64,000 nucleotides of DNA, taken from NCBI GenBank assembly GCA_022457155.1, contig JAJGOT010000346.1:613501-677500 (forward strand), in the 5' to 3' direction. The notes under the pieces were generated by a model, which was given only the letters and a program-made list of their open reading frames with translations, was not told where the DNA came from and made no database searches. How positions within the stretch are numbered: position 1 is the first letter of the stretch; each line of letters begins with the position of its first letter. Position numbers and translations under genes: made by a program. This document shows positions 1 through 10,078 of the stretch, piece by piece. Source of the stretch: Cladopsammia gracilis (taxonomy: Eukaryota > Cnidaria > Anthozoa > Scleractinia > Dendrophylliidae).

Positions 1-84
1 CACAAAGAACGTCATCGGAAGTGCATGATTTGACTCTGATTATATTTTGCACGGTTTGTTTACATTTGCAAATTCCTTCAGTTT

Positions 85-1414
85 TCATTTCTTGTCGAGA
101 ATTAGTTTGGCAAAACATTTCGGACACGGTTTTAGAGCCAGTTGATCTTTTTCTGGTATTTGTTTCCAGAAATGGAAGAAACGCCAACGAACTGACATCA
201 TCTGAGTATTCGCCTGGTCGATTGACCCACCTTTGACTAAGACCAGCGGAGCATCGGCTGTTGCAAAGAATGGTGTGTCTTTCTTGAATTCGATATCTTT
301 GCTACAAAAGTTTTTAGGTGCTGGAAGATGAACGATGTCGCCTTCCAACATCTGCAGCAAATCCGACCAAGGGATTATAGAAGGGCTCCAACGAAAGTCG
401 TTTAACATGATAATCTCGGACAATTCTGCTCCCACCCACGCGAAAGTACCTGTTGCATGCGGGGTTACAAAATGCTCGATAAATACATTTCAGAGGCGAC
501 AAAATAAAGGTTTTGCCAGCATTGGCGGGTCCGTGGATGAAAATGTTGCGGTACTTTGCTCGTCCTAAATGAAGTGCTGCGTAAATAGACTCACAGAAGT
601 GATTTAGCAAAATACCATTGTTTTCAATTAAACTTATCGCGCACTGTAGCCATCGACCATTGCATTCGCTTGCACACTCGCCCTTGTAAGCCTAATCAAG
701 CAATTCTATGCGACTTTTCTTGCTCCTTGCTAACTGGACTTCTGCCTCTGCGAATTCTTTCGCCAATTGTAGAGCCTCATCGACAACTCTTTGACCTCTA
801 TTAGCTATGAATTCGGCCAGATTTGATTTTCCATTGCGATTTTGCTTAACAGCCAACGCCACTAATTCTAATCGTGAAGCGATGCCTCGCGTCTGGATAA
901 CTTGAGTTACATCGTAAACAGACATCCTTTTGCGTGCGGCCCTCTTTATTCGTCCTCGACTCTCTGTTTGTTTACCCTTTCTCTTTCGTTCGCTTATAGC
1001 CTTTTCGGTTTGTGGTTCACAATTGTCGTGGAGGTCTGGGTGGTTAGTGGAGAACAGGGGTTCTGCGTCTTCTTTCACAGTGTATTTGTACGCACTATAA
1101 TACGTGCTATGAATGGCACTGAAATTCACTTGAATATGAAATTCCTTGTCTAGAAAAGAGCGAACATTCGCCCATCTTGTTTTCTTGGAAAGTTTTACAG
1201 CCATGTGATAATGATGACTGCGTTCTGGGTCAGAGTCACCCTTGTGACGCTCAATGCAAACGACCCACTGCAACACTTTCGCAAAAGTTGTTCTCTCAAA
1301 AGCGTCAACTATTGCTGTGGCAAAGCTTTCCCGTGTAGGAAAAGTCGTCAAATTGGCCCTGCTGTACGTTATTAAATAAACCTGCCTCTGTTGGCGAGTT
1401 TGTAGGCTTTCCAT
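85..1414 (-). pseudogene. Rep-like HUH endonuclease / SF3 helicase, broken, copy 1
   Basis: The first reading frame (692-1414, 240 residues) has the two signature motifs of rolling-circle Rep endonucleases: an HUH-type metal-binding motif HYHMAVKL near residue 88 and a tyrosine motif YYSAYKYTVKED near residue 105. Downstream, after an in-frame TAG at 692-694, the same frame continues into a superfamily 3 helicase with a Walker A motif, GPANAGKT. A one-base frame change near 445-460 then moves the rest of the helicase into another frame that ends at 85. Reps of this type nick DNA at an origin and unwind it for rolling-circle replication; they occur in CRESS-DNA and parvovirus-like genomes and in related animal transposons. 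The nuclease part is intact, but the full protein is not encoded in one frame. Readthrough or recoding cannot be excluded, since both copies share the breaks. Confidence 0.75.
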
Positions 1415-1846
1415 AGTCAGCGACTACAGTTTGCACGGAACTTCCTACTAACAGAGTCTATCTTGAACCACAGGAATACTAACCCATGCTTGAGTGGTAT
1501 GCTGTGTTTGTATCTACAAAATATGGCGGTAATGGCGTTTCAAAAGCCATATTCGCCGCATAATAAATTGTACTCGCAACAAAAATTGCAATTTACATAA
1601 TGTTATTTTGTGCTTTTCAACTTCCAACTTATTATTTTATGTTTACGCTTATTACTCTTAAAGTGCCTTCCCCAAATGTCCAAAAGAAATCGAACCACAT
1701 CAATGTCGAAACGTATAAAACCACTAATAAACATTTTTAAGTTTCGGTTATTTTTTATTAGCCTTAGATTGGATTCATACTATAATACAGTCAGTATCAT
1801 AACCCACAATAAATCTTTTGCTGTGAGATCCTGGTTATCCTAGTTA

Positions 1847-2134
1847 CTCGGACAACCGTGGCCAATATCTTTGGGACACTTTTCATTTTTTCCGATCAAA
1901 ACATAAATAAAATATATCCCCCACCCCCCCTGAACAGAGTTGGGTGTCAGGAGTCAAACATGTCTCACAGATCTTCTACACGTTATGGACTTCAACCTTG
2001 TTCAGGGGGGTTGGGGGGAAAACGTAGAAAGATGGTTTGGGTGAGCATTTATTATCGCTCATTTTGAGTTTGTGCAAAGAAAAGCTTATCAAAAAGTGAA
2101 GTGTCCCCAAACATTGTGACCACGGTTGTCCGAG
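1847..2134. repeat. Foldback MITE
   Basis: The ends are inverted: CTCGGACAACCGTGG at the left pairs with CCACGGTTGTCCGAG at the right, and the match continues imperfectly inward (…TTTGGGACACT). A second nested inverted pair, CCCCCCTGAAC and GTTCAGGGGGG, lies inside at about 1926-1936 and 1999-2009. There is no coding potential. It lies in the divergent spacer between the Rep and transposase genes, so it is part of, or inserted into, the 4153-bp unit. Confidence 0.7.
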
Positions 2135-2569
2135 AAGTGATGGTCATGTTCGACATGTAAGATGTCTTAATATGGACTTTTATATTGGTGTCGCTACAAA
2201 TCTGTAGTGCGTTTTTGTTGTTCTCGTGGTTTGAAATGTGTTTTCCATGATTTGGGTGTATCTTTGTCGTGTGTATGTATGTGTGTTATTCGTGTAAAGT
2301 CACTTAATGTATGTACTAAGAGTAGAGCTTATTGCAAGCGAATCGGAACTCGAAATGGATCGACCGAGTACGTGATTAGAATGAACGGTTAAGGCAGGAA
2401 CGTATTTTTGGTAATGTGCAGAAAAGGAAGTAGCGGAAAGGAAAACTAAGTTACGTTAATGTGGGCGATAAGATGGGTGCGAACATTCTTTTCCGCGTGG
2501 TAGGTATAGTCATATTTGCGTCATAAAGGAACTCTTAAATGCAGCGGGGCTGTATACACAACATTCAAA

Positions 2570-3667
2570 ATGGTAAATCAGCGTGTACAAATATCAGCAG
2601 AGACCAAAGCTCTAGCTGTACTTTTGAGAAAAAGGTCTCCGAATCCTTTAAGTTACCGTGAAATTGCTAGAAAATGCCAAATCTCCAAGTCCGAAGTGCA
2701 TCGTTTATGTAATGGCGCGAAATCGAGGTCAAGATGCCAAGCGGGGACGAAGAAAAGAGGACGGCCAAGGAAGGTGGATGAACGCGGAATGAGAGCTTTA
2801 ATTCGCGCTATTGCAAAGGTACGGAGCAAGAATGTGAATTTTACTATCAAACAGTTAACTGAGGCGACTGGAATGAGCCATCTGGCAAGCAGAAGAACGT
2901 TTTCACGTTATCTAAACGAGCATGGGTACAAGCACCTGCAGACAAGAAAAAAAGGATTACTGAGCGCAAAAGATCGCCTCATAAGATTACGGTATGCCCG
3001 AAGAATGAGACGAAAAGTACAAGAACGCCCCGAGTTCTGGACGAAAGATGTGGCTTTTTACTTAGATGGGGTGTCTTTTATTCACAAGACTAATCCTTTA
3101 AGCACAGCAACTCAACCAAAGGCGCGTGTTTGGCGACGAAAATCTGAGGGACTCACTCTAACGGCCAAGGGGTCCAAAAATCTCGCTGGGGGAAAAAGAC
3201 TGCATCTTTTAGTAGCTATTAGTTATAAGAAGGGTGTAATTCTCCGTGAGGTCTATGAAACCATGAACGGTAAATTTTTTGCTTCTTTCGTGAGAGATAA
3301 ATTTCCTATGTGTTTTCAAAGAGCTCGTCCAGGGAAACGGCGATTGTTTGTTATGGATAATGATCCATCGCAAGTGTCTCGCGCCGCGAAGTTAGCGTTA
3401 AAAGAGATCGGCGCAGAGCTACACCAAATTCCTGCTCGCAGCCCTTGCGTCAACCCCATTGAGAATATTTTCAATATTGTGAGAAATATGTTAGAAAACG
3501 AAGCCATTCGTCTACAAATAGTACGCGAGTCTTTTAAAGATTTCAAGAGTCGAGTGATTAGATGTTTTGATTCTATAGATCCTGCAGTTATTGATCGCAC
3601 AATAACAAGCATGCCTAAGCGAATTGAGCAAATCATTGCATCAAAAGGTGCAAGGATCAAGTATTAG
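2570..3667 (+). CDS. Tc1/mariner-like transposase, intact
   Basis: A single-exon 365-residue protein starting at ATG 2570; upstream in-frame codons begin only with TTG. The N-terminus has two helix-turn-helix segments (LSYREIARKCQISKSEVHRL, and a second beginning FTIKQLTEATGMS) joined by a GRPRK motif, as in the paired-like DNA-binding region of Tc1 transposases. The catalytic triad is visible: Asp in FYLDGVSF, Asp in FVMDNDPSQ and Glu in NPIEN, with 34 residues between the last two (DD34E). The length is typical for the family. The enzyme would excise and integrate the element by cut-and-paste in the nucleus. An AATAAA poly(A) signal follows at 3723. Unlike the neighbouring Rep copies, the frame is intact. 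No convincing terminal inverted repeats of its own were found around it, which leaves open whether it is a separate insertion or part of the Rep unit. Confidence 0.9.
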   Translation: MVNQRVQISAETKALAVLLRKRSPNPLSYREIARKCQISKSEVHRLCNGAKSRSRCQAGTKKRGRPRKVDERGMRALIRAIAKVRSKNVNFTIKQLTEATGMSHLASRRTFSRYLNEHGYKHLQTRKKGLLSAKDRLIRLRYARRMRRKVQERPEFWTKDVAFYLDGVSFIHKTNPLSTATQPKARVWRRKSEGLTLTAKGSKNLAGGKRLHLLVAISYKKGVILREVYETMNGKFFASFVRDKFPMCFQRARPGKRRLFVMDNDPSQVSRAAKLALKEIGAELHQIPARSPCVNPIENIFNIVRNMLENEAIRLQIVRESFKDFKSRVIRCFDSIDPAVIDRTITSMPKRIEQIIASKGARIKY

Positions 3668-4153
3668 ATGTGAAATAATTCAAGGAATATCAATATCGTA
3701 GTAAACTTTTCAGTTAAATACAAATAAAGTTAATTTCAAACAATTTAATGTCTTGCGTAATCTCTGGAGCACCGTTCAGTAACGCAACGCAGTTCTCCAC
3801 TGTTAAGTCAGTTCTCTTCGTGTTTTACAGAGAAAATACGCAATTCTTATTAGCCTGATAAAAACATGAACAACTCTGCTATGCAATATAACAACAACTT
3901 TTTCAAAATTATATCTACTTCTCGGATTTTCAACAGTGCTCCACCAAAACGTTACTAAAATAGTATAATTAGCGTGAACTGTATTATAAACATATGATGG
4001 AGCACTGTTCATTTTTTCACCCCACCACCTTATTCGATCAAAATGTCATGAATAATTACAATCAAATTACATTCTCGTTATTTGTATATGATAAATGAGA
4101 TTTTAAAACGTATTTTTATAGCTAAAATGAGACATTTTTCGATGGAGCACTGT
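3668..4153. other. Intergenic spacer with repeated GGAGCACTGTT motif
   Basis: No gene. A short motif recurs at about 3762 (CTGGAGCACCGTTC), in inverted form at about 3930 (AACAGTGCTCCA), at about 3993 (GATGGAGCACTGTT) and at 4141 (GATGGAGCACTGT), the last directly against the second Rep copy. The inverted pair at 3930/3994 can form a hairpin. The motifs could be transposase or Rep binding sites (iteron-like) or end remnants; this is inference. Confidence 0.45.
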
Positions 4154-5833
4154 CACAAAGAACGTCATCGGAAGTGCATGATTTGACTCTGATTATATTT
4201 TGCACGGTTTGTTTACATTTGCAAATTCCTTCAGTTTTCATTTCTTGTCGAGAATTAGTTTGGCAAAACATTTCGGACACGGTTTTAGAGCCAGTTGATC
4301 TTTTTCTGGTATTTGTTTCCAGAAATGGAAGAAACGCCAACGAACTGACATCATCTGAGTATTCGCCTGGTCGATTGACCCACCTTTGACTAAGACCAGC
4401 GGAGCATCGGCTGTTGCAAAGAATGGTGTGTCTTTCTTGAATTCGATATCTTTGCTACAAAAGTTTTTAGGTGCTGGAAGATGAACGATGTCGCCTTCCA
4501 ACATCTGCAGCAAATCCGACCAAGGGATTATAGAAGGGCTCCAACGAAAGTCGTTTAACATGATAATCTCGGACAATTCTGCTCCCACCCACGCGAAAGT
4601 ACCTGTTGCATGCGGGGTTACAAAATGCTCGATAAATACATTTCAGAGGCGACAAAATAAAGGTTTTGCCAGCATTGGCGGGTCCGTGGATGAAAATGTT
4701 GCGGTACTTTGCTCGTCCTAAATGAAGTGCTGCGTAAATAGACTCACAGAAGTGATTTAGCAAAATACCATTGTTTTCAATTAAACTTATCGCGCACTGT
4801 AGCCATCGACCATTGCATTCGCTTGCACACTCGCCCTTGTAAGCCTAATCAAGCAATTCTATGCGACTTTTCTTGCTCCTTGCTAACTGGACTTCTGCCT
4901 CTGCGAATTCTTTCGCCAATTGTAGAGCCTCATCGACAACTCTTTGACCTCTATTAGCTATGAATTCGGCCAGATTTGATTTTCCATTGCGATTTTGCTT
5001 AACAGCCAACGCCACTAATTCTAATCGTGAAGCGATGCCTCGCGTCTGGATAACTTGAGTTACATCGTAAACAGACATCCTTTTGCGTGCGGCCCTCTTT
5101 ATTCGTCCTCGACTCTCTGTTTGTTTACCCTTTCTCTTTCGTTCGCTTATAGCCTTTTCGGTTTGTGGTTCACAATTGTCGTGGAGGTCTGGGTGGTTAG
5201 TGGAGAACAGGGGTTCTGCGTCTTCTTTCACAGTGTATTTGTACGCACTATAATACGTGCTATGAATGGCACTGAAATTCACTTGAATATGAAATTCCTT
5301 GTCTAGAAAAGAGCGAACATTCGCCCATCTTGTTTTCTTGGAAAGTTTTACAGCCATGTGATAATGATGACTGCGTTCTGGGTCAGAGTCACCCTTGTGA
5401 CGCTCAATGCAAACGACCCACTGCAACACTTTCGCAAAAGTTGTTCTCTCAAAAGCGTCAACTATTGCTGTGGCAAAGCTTTCCCGTGTAGGAAAAGTCG
5501 TCAAATTGGCCCTGCTGTACGTTATTAAATAAACCTGCCTCTGTTGGCGAGTTTGTAGGCTTTCCATAGTCAGCGACTACAGTTTGCACGGAACTTCCTA
5601 CTAACAGAGTCTATCTTGAACCACAGGAATACTAACCCATGCTTGAGTGGTATGCTGTGTTTGTATCTACAAAATATGGCGGTAATGGCGTTTCAAAAGC
5701 CATATTCGCCGCATAATAAATTGTACTCGCAACAAAAATTGCAATTTACATAATGTTATTTTGTGCTTTTCAACTTCCAACTTATTATTTTATGTTTACG
5801 CTTATTACTCTTAAAGTGCCTTCCCCAAATGTC
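4154..5833. mobile_element. Second, truncated copy of the Rep unit
   Basis: Direct repeat of bases 1-1680. Identity ends abruptly after AAATGTC: copy 1 continues with CAAAAGAAATC and copy 2 with AGGGCCGTATC. Only the Rep region is present in this copy. Confidence 0.85.
4238..5567 (-). pseudogene. Rep-like HUH endonuclease / SF3 helicase, broken, copy 2
   Basis: Identical to the 85-1414 copy, with the intact 240-residue nuclease frame at 4845-5567, the same in-frame TAG (4845-4847) and the same frame change near 4600. The shared lesions mean either that the duplication came after the decay or that the interruptions are tolerated. It is convergent with the transposase gene ending at 3667. Confidence 0.75.
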
Positions 5834-6602
5834 AGGGCCGTATCAAGCTTTGGCGGCCACATTCTTTTCTCTGACCCGCGACCCCTTATTTTTAGCTTTA
5901 AGTGCGATCAATTACGTTGCTACGCTACTGAATGAAACGAGAGATCTGGGTCAGTTGGCACCCACTTGAATTTACCGTCATTGGACCCTACATTGAGCCA
6001 ACTTATCTTTCAGTAATCCACTCGTGGTTCAGCTGGTTACCAAGTAACAGATGACCTTCGAAGGACTTTAAAGCGTCGCGTCCCATCTCTTTTGTGCATA
6101 AGAGCACGCACAGAGAAACTGTTGCGTTTTCAAACAAAGAACAATTTGCTGCCGTAACATTTAGAGTGGTAAATTGTTTTTTGTTGGAAGATTTATGGTC
6201 GGGGGTCCTGAAAGCCAATTGCTTGTTAAAAAACCAAGAAACAATTCTGATATTCTTCCACAACAAATGAAAGCCGCCACCGCGTCACGCGACAAGTTCC
6301 TCCAGGTTCAGAGCTGAAGGTAGGCTGTTTATTTATTTATTTATTTTTTACTTTGATGGTTTTACTTCGACGGTTTGATGGGAAGTTGCTCCTCCGATAA
6401 CATAATTGAAACGTTTCTACAAAGCTACAGAGCGGTAATGGCAATTTCACAAGGAAATGATAATATTTGTCAGTGAAAGTATGTTTATACTTGGAGCAAA
6501 AAAGTAAAAAATGTAGGCAATTTTCGTTTCTCGGGTTTGGATCATTCGCGTCTTCCGTTGCAAGTGTTTATGATCCAAAAATAAAAAGGAAAGAAAAAAA
6601 AG
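5834..6602. other. Non-coding spacer, nothing recognised
   Basis: Only short open frames without recognisable domains. A small TTTA-rich run lies near 6330-6350. I see no gene or clear repeat here. Confidence 0.5.
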
Positions 6603-6687
6603 GGACCACACCAGGAATCGAACCTGGGCCTTTGTGAACCACATGATACACGCGATACACAACGCTCCCCCACTGAGCCATGAGGAC
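6603..6687 (-). other. tRNA-like sequence (tRNA pseudogene or SINE head)
   Basis: Read on the minus strand it has a D-arm-like GCTC…GAGC with an A-box (TGGCTCAGTGG), a perfect T-arm (CCAGG TTCGATT CCTGG) with a B-box, and a T-rich run just downstream. The acceptor strands pair at 5 of 7 positions, and the anticodon region is expanded by roughly 12 bases. It may be a tRNA pseudogene, an intron-containing tRNA relic or the promoter head of a SINE. Confidence 0.5.
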
Positions 6688-7162
6688 TTTCCCTTCATGA
6701 CATTCAAATTTTAACAATATATGACGCTTGGCATTTCAATAAGAGCGTTTAGTTCGTTTGTTGAGCTTCCGGTGTTGCTGGGGGAGGGAGTGGGGTTGGG
6801 CAGAGGGTATGTAATTTGAAGCATTTTGCACTTAATCTTGTATGCCCGTGCTCTCTAGCAAATATATACGGTATTGATTTCTCTGTTGCGGTTATGTAAC
6901 AAAATTTAGATCGATTTTTGCGGTGCATAACATTCCAGGAGTAATTTAATTTTCCAACCAGTTGCAACTTTTCCAATGATTTTCCAATTATAATATTTAA
7001 AGAGTTCACCAATCAAACACTGCCTGTTTCCTGTTTCTAATCTTTTTTTTTGTTTTGTTACAGGTACATTTGTTGGCTCACTGTTAAAGGACGGAACATT
7101 CTGACAGCCTGTTGTTAAAAGACGGCACATCTTGACAACAGGAAGAGCCTTCAAATGCATCA

Positions 7163-7370
7163 TTCCTAAATGTTCCTATATCTACAGTGTGTTGGAATCT
7201 ATGCACTAGTTTTACTGCAGCTGCTGGCTCAGTGACAACAGATGAGGCATCCAGACAGCTTGTTGCCAAAAGATGAGACCGGATTCCTAAATGTTCCTAT
7301 ATCTTTAGTGTGTGGTGGAATTTATGCACTGGTTTTGCTGCAACTGTTGGCTCACTGACAAATGACAAGA
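7163..7370. repeat. Imperfect tandem duplication, ~120-bp period
   Basis: The phrase ATTCCTAAATGTTCCTATAT recurs at 7163 and 7283, each followed by matching text (AGTGTGT, TATGCACT, TGGCTCA-TGACA). Part of the same pattern occurs near 7068. Function is unknown. Confidence 0.6.
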
Positions 7371-8157
7371 ATTGCAGAGGTGGGCCATCTGGACAAAAGA
7401 TCCTTAAAATGCAACATTTAAATTTAGGCTGACAATTATGCTTCACTTTGTGCTGCATCATGTGGAATCTACTATTTCCTGTGGCAAGAAACATCATTGA
7501 TATTTATCTGGAATTGGTGGACAGAACCCATCCTTGAAGGTTACAACTAGATAAAATTGTTTATCATCAAATACACGAAAAGCAAGACATTAGCATGCAG
7601 CACGAAAAGAATTACTCGCTTGGCTCAGTAACACCTGTTATGCAGGCTACCATTTCAAGGATGTGACAAAAAGAACATGCCATTCCTTTCCCAAGCCCTT
7701 TGTGATATTAATGAGAAAGAAAACACACCAGGTAGACCCCAAAGAGGGCCTACTGGTAAACTGTTGAATTTATGATCATTAAATACATTTTACTGTTTTG
7801 TACATGGCAACTTCATGTATGAGTTTTGACAAGCCAATTTTTTTAACTTGAATTTAGCAAGTGCAATATTGCAAGTCACTGATGATGACTTTGTATTATA
7901 AAAATACAGCTTCCAAACCTGTGACATCCAAATACAAATTAATTATACAGAACTGGGGAAGCCTTCCAACAGTAATGAAAAAAGTGATAGTATGACATTA
8001 ACAGTCAGGTGACAGGGATTATTTGAAGTTTTTCTTTTTAAATTTGCAAAGGGACTTCACTTTGAGTTGACAGAGTTGTCATTATTCCAGTTAGGGTCAT
8101 CCGTTCACTTGGAGAGTTCTTCAGGTATTTTTGAGCTATGTTTGCAATAGTTGAAAT
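7371..8157. other. Non-coding stretch
   Basis: No gene recognised. It may be the 3' untranslated region or flank of the kinase exon that ends at 8158. Confidence 0.4.
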
Positions 8158-8786
8158 TTATTTTCTTGTACCAATTTTGTTGAGAACAGTTCCCAAAGAG
8201 TAGACATCGCTCTGTTTACTGCATGGTGACCCATGCAGCACTTCCGGTGCTATATGGGGGTAATTTTTGTCATACTTTTTAGCTGGTGGTGATGCTATAA
8301 GATATGCTTTCCCAAAGTCTATCAAATAACCTTTCCTATTAGATACAACAATGTTGTTGGTTTTCAAATCACAATGGAGAAAGCCTTTCTTGTGCATGTG
8401 GGATAATGCATCAGCAACATTAAAAGAAATTTTTATCCAATCTGTTTTAGCCAGTACATTATCCCTTTGAAGCAGGTCATGGACAGTGGATGAACTGTGC
8501 CGTTCCCCAATGAACTCCATTACTATTGAAAATGGTTTTTGCTCCAACTGCACTCGCAAGATTGTTGGAATGTTTGTATGGGCAAGCAATTGCATGACTT
8601 TAGCTTCCTTGGTGACTTCACTTAAACTACTTGTTGGCATTTGTTTTTCAACTACAGGAATGTGGAGTCTTGAATATGTCCTAAGGTAACATTTACCAAA
8701 GGAACCTTCACCTAGCAAAGCTGTTTCTATAGGAAGCAGATCTTTGGAGGAAATGTTATTAAAAGTTGCCTTGTTTTGTATATCTC
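8158..8786 (-). CDS. Protein kinase domain, 3'-terminal exon (partial gene)
   Basis: The exon opens after a good splice acceptor (TTTCTTTCTACAG, ending 8787) and runs about 208 codons to a stop at 8158. Kinase subdomains are in order: glycine loop GEGSFGKC, Lys in VVEK, HCDLKTNNIV (HRD-type catalytic loop, with Cys for Arg), DFG, and APEVL with SDVYSLG. The protein therefore looks able to bind ATP and keeps the catalytic Asp and DFG Asp. It stops soon after subdomain IX and lacks most of the C-lobe helices, so it may be truncated or one of a family of short variants. Upstream exons were not identified; upstream DNA is occupied by PLE fragments. The substrate is unknown. Confidence 0.7.
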
Positions 8787-8954
8787 CCTGTAGAAAGAAA
8801 AAATATTCTGATAAATTTAGCTACTGTACACTACTTCAGATCAACCTTGGAACATTAATTAGCAACAAAATTATGTGCCGAATGGAATTGTATGCTTGTT
8901 ATTTTTGGCCTGTTTGCCACAAATTCCTAGAGTGATTATTAAAGGCAATAAAAA

Positions 8955-9250
8955 TAATAATAAACTTGTCAATTTGTTTATGTACTTGCTAAGTTCGGTT
9001 ACATTTTTGTACCGTTCGTTCCTGAAAGAACATGTATGGTTATTGTAGCGTTCCTTAAATGTCGTGTCACACAGTCCGATGTATGTTTGTTTTGTCTGTG
9101 GAGTCACGACCTCTGCTTGGTAGACAATGTTCCGGTCATTACAATTTCCATCAAGTGGGCAAGAATTCTTGTTTCGGCAATTACAGTTGTTACCAATTTG
9201 TCCTGAATGATTTGATGGTTTTCTAATCTGGGCTTTGTTGTGGCTGGAGA
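8955..9250 (-). mobile_element. Penelope-like element fragment, GIY-YIG endonuclease domain
   Basis: Minus-strand translation gives a Cys cluster ([15 protein letters not shown]) followed by [24 protein letters not shown] and [17 protein letters not shown]. This is the zinc-binding and GIY-YIG endonuclease pattern of Penelope-like retroelements. It is 5' truncated and loses homology after SKYI. It abuts a second fragment in opposite orientation. Confidence 0.75.
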
Positions 9251-9252
9251 TA

Positions 9253-9545
9253 ATGGTTTAAGGAACGCTACAATAACCATACATGTTCTTTCAGGAACGA
9301 ACGGTACAAAAATGTAACCGAACTTAGCAAGTACATATGGAGTCTAAAGGAACTGAAAATCAATTACCAAATCAAGTGGAGAAAAGTAAAGCAAGCTAGG
9401 TCGTATTCAAATGTCAACAAAAAATGCAATCTTTGCCTATGGGAGAAATATTTTATAATTTGTAAGCCGGAAATGTCGACACTTAATCATAGAAACGAAC
9501 TGACATCGATCTGTAGACATTCTAAGAAGTTCCTGTTAAATACCG
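9253..9545 (+). mobile_element. Penelope-like element fragment, endonuclease C-terminus
   Basis: The plus strand repeats [19 protein letters not shown]…ELSKYI in inverted orientation to the previous fragment. It continues through [20 protein letters not shown] to a Cys-rich end ([13 protein letters not shown]…NHRNEL…CRH). This is the C-terminal end of the PLE protein. Its 3' flank carries a hammerhead ribozyme, as expected for this class. Confidence 0.75.
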
Positions 9546-9679
9546 CGTTTACCTAATATAGATTTACCCGATTGTTTAGCGCTTTTGCCGTCCAATCACA
9601 TCTCGACATGTCACGCCAGTAAGCATTGTCCCCCATTTTCAAATTTGTATATCTTTACATGTAACCGTTATTGTTGTCA

Positions 9680-9727
9680 GTTGCCTGATGATTGCTTCAT
9701 TAGAAGCATGAAACTCCGAGTAGCAAT
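9680..9727 (+). ncRNA. Type I hammerhead ribozyme, PLE-associated
   Basis: The core CTGATGA (9685-9691) and GAAA (9710-9713) flank stem II (TTGCTTC, loop ATTA, GAAGCA). Stem III is very short (ACT-CCG-AGT) and ends with TA, giving predicted cleavage after 9722. Stem I pairs GTTGC (9680-9684) with GCAAT (9723-9727). A U-U opposition replaces the usual G-C pair at the base of stem II. Short-stem-III type I hammerheads are known in PLE terminal repeats and metazoan retrozymes. Its position about 135 bp beyond the PLE coding end fits that origin. Confidence 0.65.
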
Positions 9728-9763
9728 TAAATGTTTTTGAACTAGTACGACTCCAGAAATTCA

Positions 9764-9790
9764 TCTTTATATATATATATATATATATAA
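9764..9790. repeat. (TA)n microsatellite
   Basis: About 13 TA dinucleotides between the PLE 3' end and the palindrome. Confidence 0.9.
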
Positions 9791-9849
9791 CTACAGGTGA
9801 GTTCCACACTGATGTATCCAGAATAGTGCTCGACAATAATGGAGCGGTT

Positions 9850-10017
9850 ATAACAATGTATGATTACTCACAGTTGTTTCATATAGACTTTAATACAGTT
9901 CTGTTTCGTGGACCGATGTTGCGTCGGTCTACTCATCAGTTAACCGACGCAACATCGGTCCACGAAACAGAACTGTATTAAAGTCTATATGAAACAACTG
10001 TGAGTAATCATACATTG

Positions 10018-10021
<4 letters not shown>
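9850..10021. repeat. Perfect 79-bp-arm palindrome
   Basis: Arms 9850-9928 and 9943-10021 are perfect reverse complements around a 14-base loop. The loop plus the left arm spells a hammerhead on the minus strand. The structure looks like head-to-head copies of a ribozyme-bearing retroelement end. Confidence 0.95.
9888..9947 (-). ncRNA. Type I hammerhead ribozyme within the palindrome
   Basis: On the minus strand the core CUGAUGA (plus 9939-9933) is followed by stem II: GUAGACCGA pairs with UCGGUCCAC with one mismatch, including the canonical G-C base pair, around loop CGCAACA. GAAA follows (plus 9907-9904). Stem III is A-CAG/CUG-U with a two-base loop, then the cleavage dinucleotide UA, so cleavage is predicted 3' of plus position 9894. 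Stem I pairs UUAA with UUAA. All conserved core bases are present. It lacks the U-U opposition seen in the 9680 ribozyme. Confidence 0.7.

Positions 10022-10076
<55 letters not shown>
10021..10076. repeat. (TA)n microsatellite
   Basis: Uninterrupted TA repeat starting at the right edge of the palindrome. It creates spurious Tyr/Ile-rich open frames. Confidence 0.95.

Positions 10077-10078
<2 letters not shown>

Larger units (their letters stand above)
1..4153. mobile_element. Rep plus Tc1-like transposase unit, first copy (4153-bp period)
   Basis: Bases 1-1680 recur without visible change at 4154-5833, so the repeat period is 4153 bp. One period holds a Rep-type HUH/helicase gene on the minus strand and a Tc1/mariner-like transposase on the plus strand, transcribed divergently from about 1415-2569. 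The second copy stops at 5833 and lacks the transposase. A head-to-tail partial concatemer of a circular or rolling-circle element explains this arrangement. A Tc1-like insertion combined with segmental duplication is the alternative. The true left end is unknown because the window starts inside the repeat. Confidence 0.6.

Noticed and set aside
3316..3660. 114-residue minus-strand frame opposite the transposase
   Set aside because: Antisense shadow of a strongly supported gene.
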